A stretch of 64,000 nucleotides of DNA from Roseibacillus sp. (GTDB lineage: Bacteria > Verrucomicrobiota > Verrucomicrobiia > Verrucomicrobiales > Akkermansiaceae): positions 1 to 64,000 of the forward strand of contig JAPKFB010000011.1 of the NCBI GenBank assembly GCA_028821775.1, written 5' to 3'. The first letter of the stretch is position 1; each line of letters starts with the position of its first letter. The notes beneath the pieces are model-generated. The model saw only the letters and a list, made by a program, of their open reading frames with translations. It searched no databases and was not told the origin of the DNA. Positions 50,254-58,643 of the stretch are shown here, piece by piece. A program made the position numbers and the translations under genes.

Positions 50254-51648
50254 ATGGTCGACGCCCTCCAGCTCAACCGCCGCGAATTGCTTCGACGTTC
50301 CTCGATGGGCTTTGGGGCACTGGCTTGCACCTCCCTGCTCGATCAGGCGGCGGGCGCAAGGGGAACGATCGAATGCCACACCCCTCCCCGCGCGCGAAAC
50401 GTCATCTTCCTCTTCATGGAGGGAGGTGTCTCACAGGTCGATTCCTTCGACTACAAACCGATGCTTAAGAAGCATCGCGGCCAGGACCCTCACCACACGA
50501 TTGGAAAACTCGAGAAGACCCAGTTCGCCGCGGTGGGCAAGGTGCTCCCCTCGCCGTGGACATTCAAACAACGCGGTCAGTGCGGGGCCTGGATTAGCGA
50601 TCTCTTTCCGCATGTGGCGGAAATGGCGGACGAGCTCTGCATTGTGAAGTCGATGACCTCGCGCTTTCCAGAGCACACCAGCGCGAACTTCTTCCTGCAC
50701 AGCGGCACCGGGTTGCAGGGACGTCCCAGCATGGGGGCGTGGGCCACCTACGGACTCGGGAGCGACAATGATAATCTACCGGCCTACCTCGTCCTCAATG
50801 GCGGGCAAATCCCTTCGGGGGGGCTGGATTGTTTCTCCAACGGTTTTCTCCCCGCCACGGTGCGCGGCAGTCTGCTCAATGCGATCGGTTCGCCACTCGC
50901 AAACGTCACCCCGAATGAAACGCTCGCACAGTCCCAAGCTCGCAAACGCACACTGATCGACAAACTCAATCGTGGTTCTTCCCAGGATTCGAGTGAACTG
51001 GAAGCCGCGATTGCGAACTTCGAATTGGCAGCCCGCATGCAGTTGACCGTGCCGGAAGTAATGTCCCTCAAAGGCGAAAGCGAGGCGACCAGAACGATGT
51101 ACGGCATGGACGCCAAGGACCCGCACACGCAGACCTACGCCCGGCAGTGCCTTGTCGCCCGGCGTCTGGTGGAGCGTGGGGTGCGCTTTGTCGAATTGAC
51201 CATTCCGATGGTGAATGGCTACCAGCGCTGGGACGCGCATGGGAATCTCCGGGAGAATCATGGAAACAACGCGCGCGCAGTTGATCAACCGATCGCCGCT
51301 CTCTTGCGCGATCTGAAATCACGCGGACTCTTGGACGAGACCCTCGTTCTCTGGACCGGCGAATTTGGACGCACTCCCTTTGCGCAAGGCGGAGCGGGTC
51401 GTGATCACAACGAATACGGCTTCAGCCTTTGGATGGCAGGGGGAGGAATCAGACCTGGAATCGGTTATGGCGCGACTGATCAATGGGGTTACAAAGCGGT
51501 GGAGAATCCCCTCGAGATTCATGACCTGCACGCCACCATCCTCCACCTCTTGGGCATCGATCACAAACGCTTCACTCATCGCTTCGGCGGCCGCGACATT
51601 CGTCTCACCGACGTGGCCGGCCGCGTCGTGAAAGAGATCCTGGCCTAG
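50254..51648 (+). CDS. DUF1501 protein with Tat-type signal (copy 3)
   Basis: Protein of 464 residues. Leader NRRELLRRSSMGFGALACTS is Tat-like. DUF1501 blocks: VIFLFMEGGVSQVDSFD, WTGEFGRTPFAQG, GRDHNEYGF and HDLHATILHLLGIDH. Unlike the two copies in the 29-40 kb cluster it has no DUF1549/DUF1553 partner nearby, and is instead linked to a cytoplasmic flavin reductase. A palindromic hairpin follows. Activity unknown. Confidence 0.9.
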   Translation: MVDALQLNRRELLRRSSMGFGALACTSLLDQAAGARGTIECHTPPRARNVIFLFMEGGVSQVDSFDYKPMLKKHRGQDPHHTIGKLEKTQFAAVGKVLPSPWTFKQRGQCGAWISDLFPHVAEMADELCIVKSMTSRFPEHTSANFFLHSGTGLQGRPSMGAWATYGLGSDNDNLPAYLVLNGGQIPSGGLDCFSNGFLPATVRGSLLNAIGSPLANVTPNETLAQSQARKRTLIDKLNRGSSQDSSELEAAIANFELAARMQLTVPEVMSLKGESEATRTMYGMDAKDPHTQTYARQCLVARRLVERGVRFVELTIPMVNGYQRWDAHGNLRENHGNNARAVDQPIAALLRDLKSRGLLDETLVLWTGEFGRTPFAQGGAGRDHNEYGFSLWMAGGGIRPGIGYGATDQWGYKAVENPLEIHDLHATILHLLGIDHKRFTHRFGGRDIRLTDVAGRVVKEILA

Positions 51649-51655
51649 CAGGATT

Positions 51656-51677
51656 GGAGCAAGGTTAACCTTGCTCC
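51656..51677. terminator. perfect palindrome between convergent genes
   Basis: GGAGCAAGG-TTAA-CCTTGCTCC, a perfect 9-bp stem with a 4-base loop, 7 bp after the DUF1501 stop and upstream of the convergent gene end at 51759. Probably a bidirectional terminator, although no T-run follows. Confidence 0.5.
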
Positions 51678-51758
51678 ATTCGCACTCGCTCACCACTGAT
51701 AAGAATGAAGAACCGGACGAACCCCGGAGGAACGGAGACTCAGACCAGGCAGCAGATC

Positions 51759-52250
51759 CTACTCCGCCTTGCGAACCAAGGTCACTTCGCCCCCCTGGTC
51801 ATTCTCCACGTTCTTCATGCCGATCTCCAACCTCTTGTTGTCGACAATCTTGTGGGTGATCTTGAGCTTGGTTTCCTTCTTCTCCGCATCGCTCACGGTA
51901 AGGGTGAGAGTGGCCACTCCATCTTCTTCTCCCCAGGTTCCCCGTCCGGCGCCCCCTTTGCTATCGAGCGTCGTATGGATCACTTCGCCGCTTTTGGGAT
52001 CAATGCCAATCAGAGCGACCGAGGTGCGATTGGGCGTCCTCACACTCATCCCCAGAGCGTGATCCTTGACTTGCCAAGTATAGGTAATCGTGATGCCTTC
52101 GCCATTCGAATCCTCATCGACCCATGTTCCAATCAAGGAGCCGAGTTCAGATTCTTCGAGGATCTCGGCGAGGTTCCCGGCCCGGAGCGAGGGCGCGAAT
52201 GCAGAGACCAGAAGAGCGCACAAGATAGCTAAGGAAAGCGACATTTTCAT
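51759..52250 (-). CDS. small exported beta-rich protein of unknown function
   Basis: Product of 163 residues with a signal peptide (LSLAILCALLVSAFAPSLRA). The mature part begins LAEILEESELGSLIGTWVDE, then alternating strands (GITITYTWQVKDHALGMSV, GVATLTLTVSDAEKKETKL). This resembles a lipocalin-like or heat-shock-like beta barrel, but no family can be named. The start at 52250 is the ATG adjacent to the signal peptide. It lies 22 bp downstream of the esterase-like gene and may be co-transcribed with it. Confidence 0.75.
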   Translation of the reverse strand: MKMSLSLAILCALLVSAFAPSLRAGNLAEILEESELGSLIGTWVDEDSNGEGITITYTWQVKDHALGMSVRTPNRTSVALIGIDPKSGEVIHTTLDSKGGAGRGTWGEEDGVATLTLTVSDAEKKETKLKITHKIVDNKRLEIGMKNVENDQGGEVTLVRKAE

Positions 52251-52272
52251 GGTGAAATCAGGTGGTATTCGA

Positions 52273-53064
52273 CTATTTTGACAAGTGCTTTTCACAGAAC
52301 TTGAGCTGGCGGCCAAGCATTTCCTTCGCATCTTTCACCGCCGTAAGCTTGTTGCGGCCCAGGCTGATCGCTTCACAGGGGATCTCCAGGTCCTTCGCCT
52401 TGTCGCGAATCTTGAGGGCCTCGGCGGGAGCATGAACGCGGTCGCTCTCCGGCGCATTGCTGAAGACAAAGAGCGGAGCTTCACCCTTTTCCATGTAGCG
52501 CAGGGCAAACTCCCTCGTTCCAATCGGCTGCATGTGACTGATGACCACCTTCGGCCGTGAACTCAGCTGAGCGATAGAATCCTTCGAGCCGGGATCCGCA
52601 AAATCGTCATGATATCCCAGCGCTTCGCTGATGAGTGCCCCTGCTGAAGCGCCCCCGCAACAAATCCGCTCCGGATCGATGTTCCACTCCTTCGCCTGGG
52701 AGCGCACGAACTGCACCGCCCGGGCGCAGTGGATCACGATGTCCATGTAATTGATGTTCTCCTCCTTGCTCAGAAAGGGATAGTTGCAACTCACCACCGC
52801 ATAGCCGGCCTTCTGATAGGCTTCCCGCATACGCCCGCTTCCCCCTCGATCCATGTTCTTGTCACCCTGACGAAAGCCGCCACCGTGGAACCAGATGAAG
52901 ACCGAGGCCGGCTTTTCCTTGGCGATGGCAGGCCAGTAGTCGAGGACATTGCGCTCGTGCTTGGTGTCGTACTTGACGTTGCGCTGGGGCTCCGCACCGG
53001 GTGCCACGCCCGTGAACACGATAGCAGCCAAGGCACCAACCCGAAGTTTCGTGAGGGGATTCAT
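52273..53064 (-). CDS. exported alpha/beta-hydrolase (esterase/lipase-like)
   Basis: Protein of 263 residues with an N-terminal signal peptide (VGALAAIVFTGVAPGA). The oxyanion motif HGGGF is in IWFHGGGFRQGD and the nucleophile elbow is GGASAGA. RNVLDYWPA before the motif is typical of carbohydrate-esterase-like relatives. A candidate Asp follows in SDRVHAP, but no obvious catalytic His appears at the expected C-terminal position (SLGRNKLTAV). Activity is therefore uncertain. Start at 53064; the frame opens at 53085. Confidence 0.8.
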   Translation of the reverse strand: MNPLTKLRVGALAAIVFTGVAPGAEPQRNVKYDTKHERNVLDYWPAIAKEKPASVFIWFHGGGFRQGDKNMDRGGSGRMREAYQKAGYAVVSCNYPFLSKEENINYMDIVIHCARAVQFVRSQAKEWNIDPERICCGGASAGALISEALGYHDDFADPGSKDSIAQLSSRPKVVISHMQPIGTREFALRYMEKGEAPLFVFSNAPESDRVHAPAEALKIRDKAKDLEIPCEAISLGRNKLTAVKDAKEMLGRQLKFCEKHLSK

Positions 53065-53108
53065 GCCTCGCAAATACAAGACCAACCCCTACCCCCTCAA
53101 GTAGAATC

Positions 53109-54092
53109 TCAGGAGTCAGGAGCAGGGCCATCCTCCGCGGGCTCGCGGGCCCGCCAAATGCTGGCGAGGATGCTCCCGATCAGACAGTGACAAACCGCCG
53201 AGATCGCGCACGTGGCGGCGGCCCCCAACTGGAGGGGAAAGTGAGTGTGCGCCAGCACCGTCCCGAGTCCCGAGTTCTGCATCCCCACCTCAATGGAAAC
53301 AGTGCGGCACTCCAACTCTCCCACACGGAAGAGGCGCGCCCAAAGATAGCCAAAGAGGAATCCCACCAAATGCAGAAGAAAAACCGCGAGCAAGAGCACT
53401 CCAAAGTGCTCGCTGATCCGCTCCTTGCTGACGCCCACAATCCCTCCCACGATCAGCACAATCACGGCAATGGAAACAAGGGGAGAAAACACACTCACCA
53501 CCTGTCGAATGTCCGCGGGAAGGGTTCGATTCAGAAACACTCCGGCAAGGACCGGAACCAGCACGATGGTCACCATCGTGACGACCATTCCCACCGCGTC
53601 CACGTTCATCGGCACCGCAAGCGCAGCGTAACCTTTGGTCAGGTAGGGTGTGAGCACAATAGCGAGCAGGGTCGAACACATCGTCATGAGGACACTGAGG
53701 GCAACATTGGCGCGCGCCAGGTAGCTCACTACGTTGGAAGCCGTTCCACCCGGACAGCAACTCACCAGGATAAGTCCCAGTTTTAAGTCGTCCTCCAATC
53801 CAAACAGAGTCGCCAAGGCCCAACCCAGAAAGGGCATGATCGCGAATTGCGCAACGATCCCGATCAGGGCTGCGCGGGGCATTCCAAGGGCACGCTTCAG
53901 GTCGTCGAAACTCAAGGTAAGCCCCATTCCCAACATGATGATGCCAAGGCCAACCGCGGTGAGCTTGATGCTGGTAAAGGGCACCGTCTCGGTAACAAAC
54001 CAGGTAAAGGAACCGGGGATGAACCACGCCCACAGGGTCCCGATGATGGTCCAGAGCCAGAAGAGGTTTGCGATCTTGCGGGACCAAGCCAT
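53109..54092 (-). CDS. BASS family (bile acid:sodium symporter) transporter
   Basis: Inner-membrane protein of 327 residues with nine to ten hydrophobic segments. Family features: GLGIIMLGMGLTLSFDDLKR, the sodium-site motif SCCPGGTASNVVSYLA, and IEVGMQNSGLGTVLA. Bacterial members carry organic anions such as pantoate or 2-keto acids with sodium. The ATG at 54092 is preferred over the open extension to 54188, which is not membrane-like. Separate from the esterase gene by 44 bp on the same strand. Confidence 0.92.
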   Translation of the reverse strand: MAWSRKIANLFWLWTIIGTLWAWFIPGSFTWFVTETVPFTSIKLTAVGLGIIMLGMGLTLSFDDLKRALGMPRAALIGIVAQFAIMPFLGWALATLFGLEDDLKLGLILVSCCPGGTASNVVSYLARANVALSVLMTMCSTLLAIVLTPYLTKGYAALAVPMNVDAVGMVVTMVTIVLVPVLAGVFLNRTLPADIRQVVSVFSPLVSIAVIVLIVGGIVGVSKERISEHFGVLLLAVFLLHLVGFLFGYLWARLFRVGELECRTVSIEVGMQNSGLGTVLAHTHFPLQLGAAATCAISAVCHCLIGSILASIWRAREPAEDGPAPDS

Positions 54093-54432
54093 GGCGGGTC
54101 CTAACAGCCCACCCGGAGCTTGACCAGCGGTTCCCGGCCGCGCCCCATCTGCGCCCCGAGGGCTCAGCGTCCCCAGAAGGCGAACCACCCGACAAGGGTT
54201 GGACCTCCAAAATAAGTGTGATCGATCCAGCCCCTGTTGCGTCTATTCCCAACCGCTGCAGCGGTCTCCCCTCCCCCGATTCAATCAAAGTTCCCGCAGG
54301 TAATCCAACCATGGGCCACCGGGAGGGAGGGACTCTTCACCCCCATTCTGAGTCCGGCGCTCCCTCTTGCCACGAATCCAGCCTGCTCAACGCAATCCTT
54401 GCAACATCCCTAACGGTATGTAAATTCGTGCC
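54093..54432. other. intergenic region between divergent genes
   Basis: 340 bp between the BASS transporter and the TetR regulator genes. No coding potential is seen. It would hold both promoters; only a candidate operator near the TetR start was found. Confidence 0.5.
54404..54421 (+). promoter_or_regulatory. candidate TetR operator
   Basis: Imperfect inverted repeat ACATCC-CTAAC-GGTATGT ending 11 bp upstream of the regulator ATG. Autoregulation from such a site is usual for TetR proteins; the half-sites are short, so this is tentative. Confidence 0.3.
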
Positions 54433-55056
54433 ATGCCCCGCGTTCGGGATCCAAAGCGCACCCGCCGAAAGGTGTTGCAAGCAAGTTACCTCGAATTTTA
54501 TCGTAATGGATTTCAGGGAGGCAGTTTGAATCGCATTGTGGCCTCCGCCGGCATTACGAAAGGCGCCCTCTTCCATCACTTTTCGGGGAAGAACGAATTG
54601 GGCTATGCCGTGCTCGAGGAATTCCTCGCCCCCGCCGTTCATCATTGGTGGGTGGAGCCTCTTCTCGAGACCGAGGATCCCGTCCCCATCCTGCAAACCA
54701 TCATGGAGCGCTTCCTGAAGAAAATCAAAGACGAGGCTCCCGGCAGTGGTTTTCTCTTTAATGGCTGCCCCATCTGTAATTTCGCGGTGGAAATGTCGCC
54801 CCTCGATGAAGGATTTCGCAGCCGCCTGGGAACGATTTACGGCGGATGGCGCAAGGCCATCAAGGAGGCCCTCGCGCGCGGTCAGAAGGCCGGCACGGTG
54901 CGGGCGGACGCCATCCCCAAGGAGGAGGCTGCGTTCATCGTGGCGTCGGTGGCGGGAACCTCATCGACCGGAAAGGTCTCTCAGGAGATCCAACTCTTCC
55001 AAGACTGCATCCGGGTGGTGATGCGCCACCTTGCTCATCTCCTGCCAGCCGAGTAG
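54433..55056 (+). CDS. TetR/AcrR-family transcriptional regulator
   Basis: Protein of 207 residues. The N-terminal helix-turn-helix is clear (GGSLNRIVASAGITKGALFH then HFSGKNELGYAVLEE). The ligand domain contains FNGCPICNFAVEMSPLDEGF, a cysteine-bearing segment found in one TetR subgroup (AcuR/YxaF-like), where it lines the ligand pocket. The divergent BASS transporter is a plausible target but 340 bp away. Ligand unknown. Confidence 0.92.
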   Translation: MPRVRDPKRTRRKVLQASYLEFYRNGFQGGSLNRIVASAGITKGALFHHFSGKNELGYAVLEEFLAPAVHHWWVEPLLETEDPVPILQTIMERFLKKIKDEAPGSGFLFNGCPICNFAVEMSPLDEGFRSRLGTIYGGWRKAIKEALARGQKAGTVRADAIPKEEAAFIVASVAGTSSTGKVSQEIQLFQDCIRVVMRHLAHLLPAE

Positions 55057-55146
55057 TCCCGGGATTGGAAATCTGGGCCGAGGTGACCCCCCGACATCTA
55101 GGTCACGCAGAATTCCTTCCTGTTGCTTAGGAAAGCCCGGAATTCC

Positions 55147-55175
55147 GGAGTTTTATAACCAATCCTGCGGGTTTC
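55147..55175 (+). repeat. direct repeat, copy 1
   Basis: GGAGTTTTATAA, two bases, AATCCT, then GGTTTC after a short spacer. The same motif recurs at 55293. The copy overlaps the end of a CCGGAATTCCGG palindrome (55137-55148). Confidence 0.55.
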
Positions 55176-55292
55176 GCATCTGTTCTTTCATGGGTTCTCG
55201 CCCCTATTTTCCGGGAACTTCCCAACAAATCGTGCACACTTCGCATTTTCTGCAATAGCCGTAATTGGTTGGCGGGTGATCTTACCTAGCTT

Positions 55293-55319
55293 GGAGTTTT
55301 ATAAGGAATCCTAGGTTTC
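55293..55319 (+). repeat. direct repeat, copy 2
   Basis: GGAGTTTTATAA, two bases, AATCCT, then GGTTTC, matching the copy at 55147 except for the two central bases (CC there, GG here) and the 3' spacer. The copies start 146 bp apart. Confidence 0.55.
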
Positions 55320-55334
55320 TATCGATGTCTGAGT

Positions 55335-55393
55335 AGCCCCCCTACCTGAAACAACAGTCCAGGAGCGCAAGCTCCAACCATCAGGAAGGGGCT
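55335..55393 (+). ncRNA. candidate structured RNA leader
   Basis: AGCCCC (55335-55340) pairs with GGGGCT (55388-55393). Inside, CCTGA (55345-55349) pairs with TCAGG (55381-55385). The closed loop contains a hairpin GGAGC-GCAA-GCTCC (55362-55375) with a GNRA tetraloop. All three stems are perfect. It resembles the architecture of a small riboswitch or leader, but no known class was recognised. Confidence 0.35.
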
Positions 55394-55430
55394 TCCCACC
55401 ATGGAAGCTCACTTCTTTCGTCACGGTCTG

Positions 55431-55940
55431 TCACTCCCCGCCAAGGCGATCAATCGGGAGGCCGCGCGCCAAATATTCCTCCGCGAAGGCCCTCGCATTC
55501 TCTACCTGGCTCAGGATCTCCAAGACTGGGATCTTGAAGAGCGTTTTGGTGAAGCGCCCATTCGGAGTGGAAGACAACTCCTGGTCGATCGCGATGATGA
55601 TGGAGCACCTCATCCTGACGAGCGTCGCCAGCTTCCAGATCCGCAGCGGAATGAGATCCCGGCGCGTGAGCTTGAGCGGTTCGTCACCACGACGGGAAAC
55701 GTCCACGCCGGAGGACAGGCCACCACCCAACCGGTCCCAGCGGAATCGGGAAGAGCCTTATCCTTGCGCCATTCACCCGAGTAGTGCGTCAACACAGAGG
55801 TGATGGGTGATCACGCCAGAGAGTGGAGAACTGGCAGGGCGGCGAATCTGAATGAATTCGGTGGATTCTCGATGCTTCGCCAACGCGGCCAGCGCTCCGC
55901 TCCACCAGCGAGCATCCGTCAGATCTGAGTTGATGGACTC
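55431..55940 (-). pseudogene. probable decayed gene downstream of the EVE protein
   Basis: Minus-strand protein-like segments in more than one frame. Directly after the TAG stop of the EVE gene the same frame stays open for 55 codons (55773-55940), reading INSDLTDARWWSGALAALA, then AKHRESTEFIQIRRP and SGVITHHLCVDALLG. Another minus frame (55431-55730) reads IWKLATLVRMRCSIIIAI, FTKTLFKIPVLEILSQVEN and ARAFAEEYLARGLPIDRLG. Neither has a good start. The parental family is not recognised. Confidence 0.35.
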
Positions 55941-56414
55941 CTAGTCATCTTTCGGGTCCCATCCCCCGAGTTTGCACACTCGTCGAAAGTGCTTTCCTTC
56001 CACCGGAGAAATCGAAAGACGGTTCCCTTTCCTCACCACCACCATTCCTTCTAGCTTGGGGTCTGCCTTCATGTCCGCCAGGCTCACGGCCTTGGGGAAC
56101 TCGCCGACATACTCAAAGTCCACCAGGATCCAACGCGGGTTATCCTCCTTGGCCTTTTCATCGTAGTACTTCGACTTCTTGTCGAACTGGGTGTGATCGG
56201 GATGGGGTTCGCTCACCACCCGCGCCATGCCGACCACACCGGGTTCCGCGCAATTGGAGTGATAGTAGAGCACGAAATCCCCGATTTTCATGTCGTCCCG
56301 CATCATGTTTCGCGCCTGGTAATTTCGGACCCCATCCCAGGGCGATCTCTTTTCCTTCTTCAGCAGCTTGATGCCATAGACATGGGGTTCGGACTTGATG
56401 AGCCAGTAGTTCAC
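55941..56414 (-). CDS. EVE domain protein
   Basis: Single-domain EVE protein of 157 residues, related to PUA-fold proteins that bind modified bases in DNA or RNA. Hallmarks: NYWLIKSEPHVYGI at the start, WDGVRNYQARN, VLYYHSNCAEPGVVGMA and FPKAVSLADMKADP. Full length for the family. Eukaryotic and bacterial relatives are linked to sensing modified nucleotides. It lies alone between gene remnants on both sides. Confidence 0.93.
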   Translation of the reverse strand: MNYWLIKSEPHVYGIKLLKKEKRSPWDGVRNYQARNMMRDDMKIGDFVLYYHSNCAEPGVVGMARVVSEPHPDHTQFDKKSKYYDEKAKEDNPRWILVDFEYVGEFPKAVSLADMKADPKLEGMVVVRKGNRLSISPVEGKHFRRVCKLGGWDPKDD

Positions 56415-56538
56415 AGAGATTGCTTAGCGGGACAGATCGCATGCCGCAATCTGGATCTTGATCGGGGCCGTTCCTCCCTGCCCCAAGCCTGCCGGACTTC
56501 GTCCTCGCCGCTCGGCACTCCCTCCTCTTTGCCCCCCC

Positions 56539-56985
56539 TTAAAACAGCTCTCCCTGCCCGGGCAGGACGTGACGAACGTGACCGGTCCGAAGAGCAGGCG
56601 ACCCGGTCTCCAATCCGAGTCTCCGGGCGGTGATCATGAAGAGTTGATTCAGTTGACTCGCGAACCCGCCCCGGCCCCGCATGCGCACTCCCGGGATGTT
56701 CTGATTGCGCGCGCCTCCATGATATTCTCGAATCCTTGCCAAGATCTTCTCCTTGCCGTCCGGAAAGTTCCGCTCCAGCCAATCGCCAAAAATCGATTCC
56801 ACCGCACCAGGCAAACGGACCAGGGAATAGAACCCAAAGGACGCTCCAGCCTCCGAGGCCGCTTCGAGAATGCTGGGAAGCTCGTGATCATTGAGTCCCG
56901 GGATCATGGGTGCCGCGCTCACCCCGACGGGCAACCCTGCCGCGGCAAGGGTTGCCATCGCCTTCATGCGTTTCTCTACTTCAAG
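56539..56985 (-). pseudogene. truncated PA0069-family radical SAM protein
   Basis: The remaining 149 or so codons match the C-terminal half of PA0069-like radical SAM proteins: KRMKAMATLAAAGLPVGVSA, APMIPGLNDHELP, ASFGFYSLVRLPGAVE, FPDGKEKILARI, YHGGARNQNIPG and the terminal VLPGQGELF. The N-terminal half with the CxxxCxxC cluster site is gone. Homology begins abruptly at about 56985, exactly where the upstream FAD gene ends (56976), so a deletion fused the two regions. No radical SAM chemistry is possible from this fragment. Confidence 0.8.
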
Positions 56986-58565
56986 GCCTGGGCCGCGGCC
57001 TCCGCACACCTTCGACCATCCAGCGCGGCGGAGACGATTCCACCGGCATAGCCCGCCCCCTCCCCACAGGGATACAATCCGGCCACCTCGGGGTGCTGCA
57101 AGGTCTCCTCTGATCGCGGTACGCGGACCGGAGAACTGCTCCGGGTCTCAAAGCCGATAAGGAGCGCATCCGTGGTGTGATAGCCACTCATGGAGCGACC
57201 AAAGCGGCGAAGTCCTTTGCGAAGTCGCCTGCCGAGGAACTTGGGAAGGAGTTCCCCCAGGAGGACCGACTTGACCCCGGGATGATAGCTGGTCTTGGGA
57301 AGATCGCCCGATTCCTTGCCTTCCAGAAAATCGAGCAGGCGTTGCGCGGGGGCGACTTGTCCGCCTCCTCCCGCCCGTTTGGCCGCGGTTTCAAGTTGCT
57401 GTTGCAGGGCAATCCCTGCCAGAACTCCGTGTTCCTTCTGCCAGGGTTCGGTGTCTTCAGGCTCCACCCCGACCACCACTCCGCTGTTCGCGAAGGGCGA
57501 GTCGCGACGCGAAAGCGACATGCCATTGATCACGATTTCATCGTTCGCGGTCGCACAGGGAACCACAAATCCTCCCGGACACATGCAGAACGAATGCACG
57601 CTCCGCCCGTCGATGGTGGCCGCCAAACGATAGCGTGCGGCCGGTAACCCACTCGGTCGCTCGGTGCCCCGCGGATAATGGTACTGGATGCTGTCGATGA
57701 GTGCTTGCGGGTGCTCGATGCGCACCCCCATTGCAAAGGGCTTCTGCTCGAGGCGCAGCTTGTGCGCTTGCAGGAGGTGCAGGATGTCGCGGGCCGAGTG
57801 CCCGGTCGCAAGGATCACGGCCTCTCCATGAAATTCGCGGCCCTCGGCGGTAATGACCCCCTCGATCCGCGCACCTTCCCCGGCGAGCAGCAACTCCGCC
57901 ACTCTGCTCTCAAAATGAACCTCCCCTCCCGCCGCGAGGATCGTGGTCCGCAGGGCTTTCACCACGTTGGGAAGCAAGTTCGAGCCGATGTGTGGATGGG
58001 CGTCGGTGAGAATATCGGTGGGAGCGCCGTGCGCGACCAGGATCTCGTAGATATCGTGCACGGGCCCGCGCTTGGTCGAACCGGTGTAAAGCTTTCCATC
58101 CGAGAAGGTCCCTGCCCCACCTTCTCCGAAGCAGTAATTGGAGTCTTCGATCACCGTTCCCTTCCGCAAAATGGGGGCCAGATCGAAGCGGCGGGCCGAG
58201 ACGTCCTTTCCTCGTTCGAGAATCACGGGTTGATAGCCAAGTTGGAGGAAGCGCAATGCTGCAAACATGCCGGCCGGGCCACAGCCCACGATGATGACTC
58301 GTTTGGCCTGCCCCGAGATCGCCGCAAACTCCGGCTTGCCTGGCTCGCGGGGCGCTTGCGGAGCATCGATTCCGACCGCCAGGCGCAGGCGGAATCGTAC
58401 CGGTGCGCGGCGTGCATCAATCGATTTTTTCAAGAGCTCCAGACTCGCAATGCGGACCGGGGGCATCTTCAACTTTCGCGCCGCCGCACGCCGCCACGCA
58501 TCTTGATCGTCAACTTTCTCGATCGCGAGCGTGATTTCAACTTCGGTTGGCGGTGGATCAGTCAT
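56976..58565 (-). CDS. FAD-dependent oxidoreductase (COG2509 type)
   Basis: Flavoprotein of 529 residues. An N-terminal ferredoxin-like domain (EITLAIEKVDDQDAWRRAA) is followed by the FAD Rossmann motif VIIVGCGPAGMFAAL, EGGAGTFSDGKLYTGS, LATGHSARDI, and the C-terminal FAD segment YPCGEGAGYAGGIVSAA. This is the full-length architecture of COG2509 dehydrogenases, whose substrate is unknown. The C-terminus is intact and overlaps the start of the radical SAM remnant. Confidence 0.9.
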   Translation of the reverse strand: MTDPPPTEVEITLAIEKVDDQDAWRRAAARKLKMPPVRIASLELLKKSIDARRAPVRFRLRLAVGIDAPQAPREPGKPEFAAISGQAKRVIIVGCGPAGMFAALRFLQLGYQPVILERGKDVSARRFDLAPILRKGTVIEDSNYCFGEGGAGTFSDGKLYTGSTKRGPVHDIYEILVAHGAPTDILTDAHPHIGSNLLPNVVKALRTTILAAGGEVHFESRVAELLLAGEGARIEGVITAEGREFHGEAVILATGHSARDILHLLQAHKLRLEQKPFAMGVRIEHPQALIDSIQYHYPRGTERPSGLPAARYRLAATIDGRSVHSFCMCPGGFVVPCATANDEIVINGMSLSRRDSPFANSGVVVGVEPEDTEPWQKEHGVLAGIALQQQLETAAKRAGGGGQVAPAQRLLDFLEGKESGDLPKTSYHPGVKSVLLGELLPKFLGRRLRKGLRRFGRSMSGYHTTDALLIGFETRSSSPVRVPRSEETLQHPEVAGLYPCGEGAGYAGGIVSAALDGRRCAEAAAQALK

Positions 58566-58643
58566 GGGGGCGGCACACCTGCGCGGGCCGGAATAAGTCT
58601 CTCTTGCTTATGGTGGGATAGGGAACTTCTTTCCTTTCCCAAA

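Larger units (their letters stand above)
55057..55940. other. gene-poor region with repeats and structured element
   Basis: About 880 bp without an intact gene. The first 340 bp are noticeably AT-richer than the flanks and hold a direct repeat and a candidate RNA structure. The remaining part shows scattered minus-strand coding segments (separate entry). Plus-strand frame 55401-55784 (127 codons) begins directly after the structured element but looks like a shadow of minus-strand coding. Confidence 0.5.

Noticed and set aside
55401-55784. 127-codon plus-strand frame after the structured element
   Set aside because: Minus-strand frames over the same DNA look more protein-like; kept only as a note on the region.
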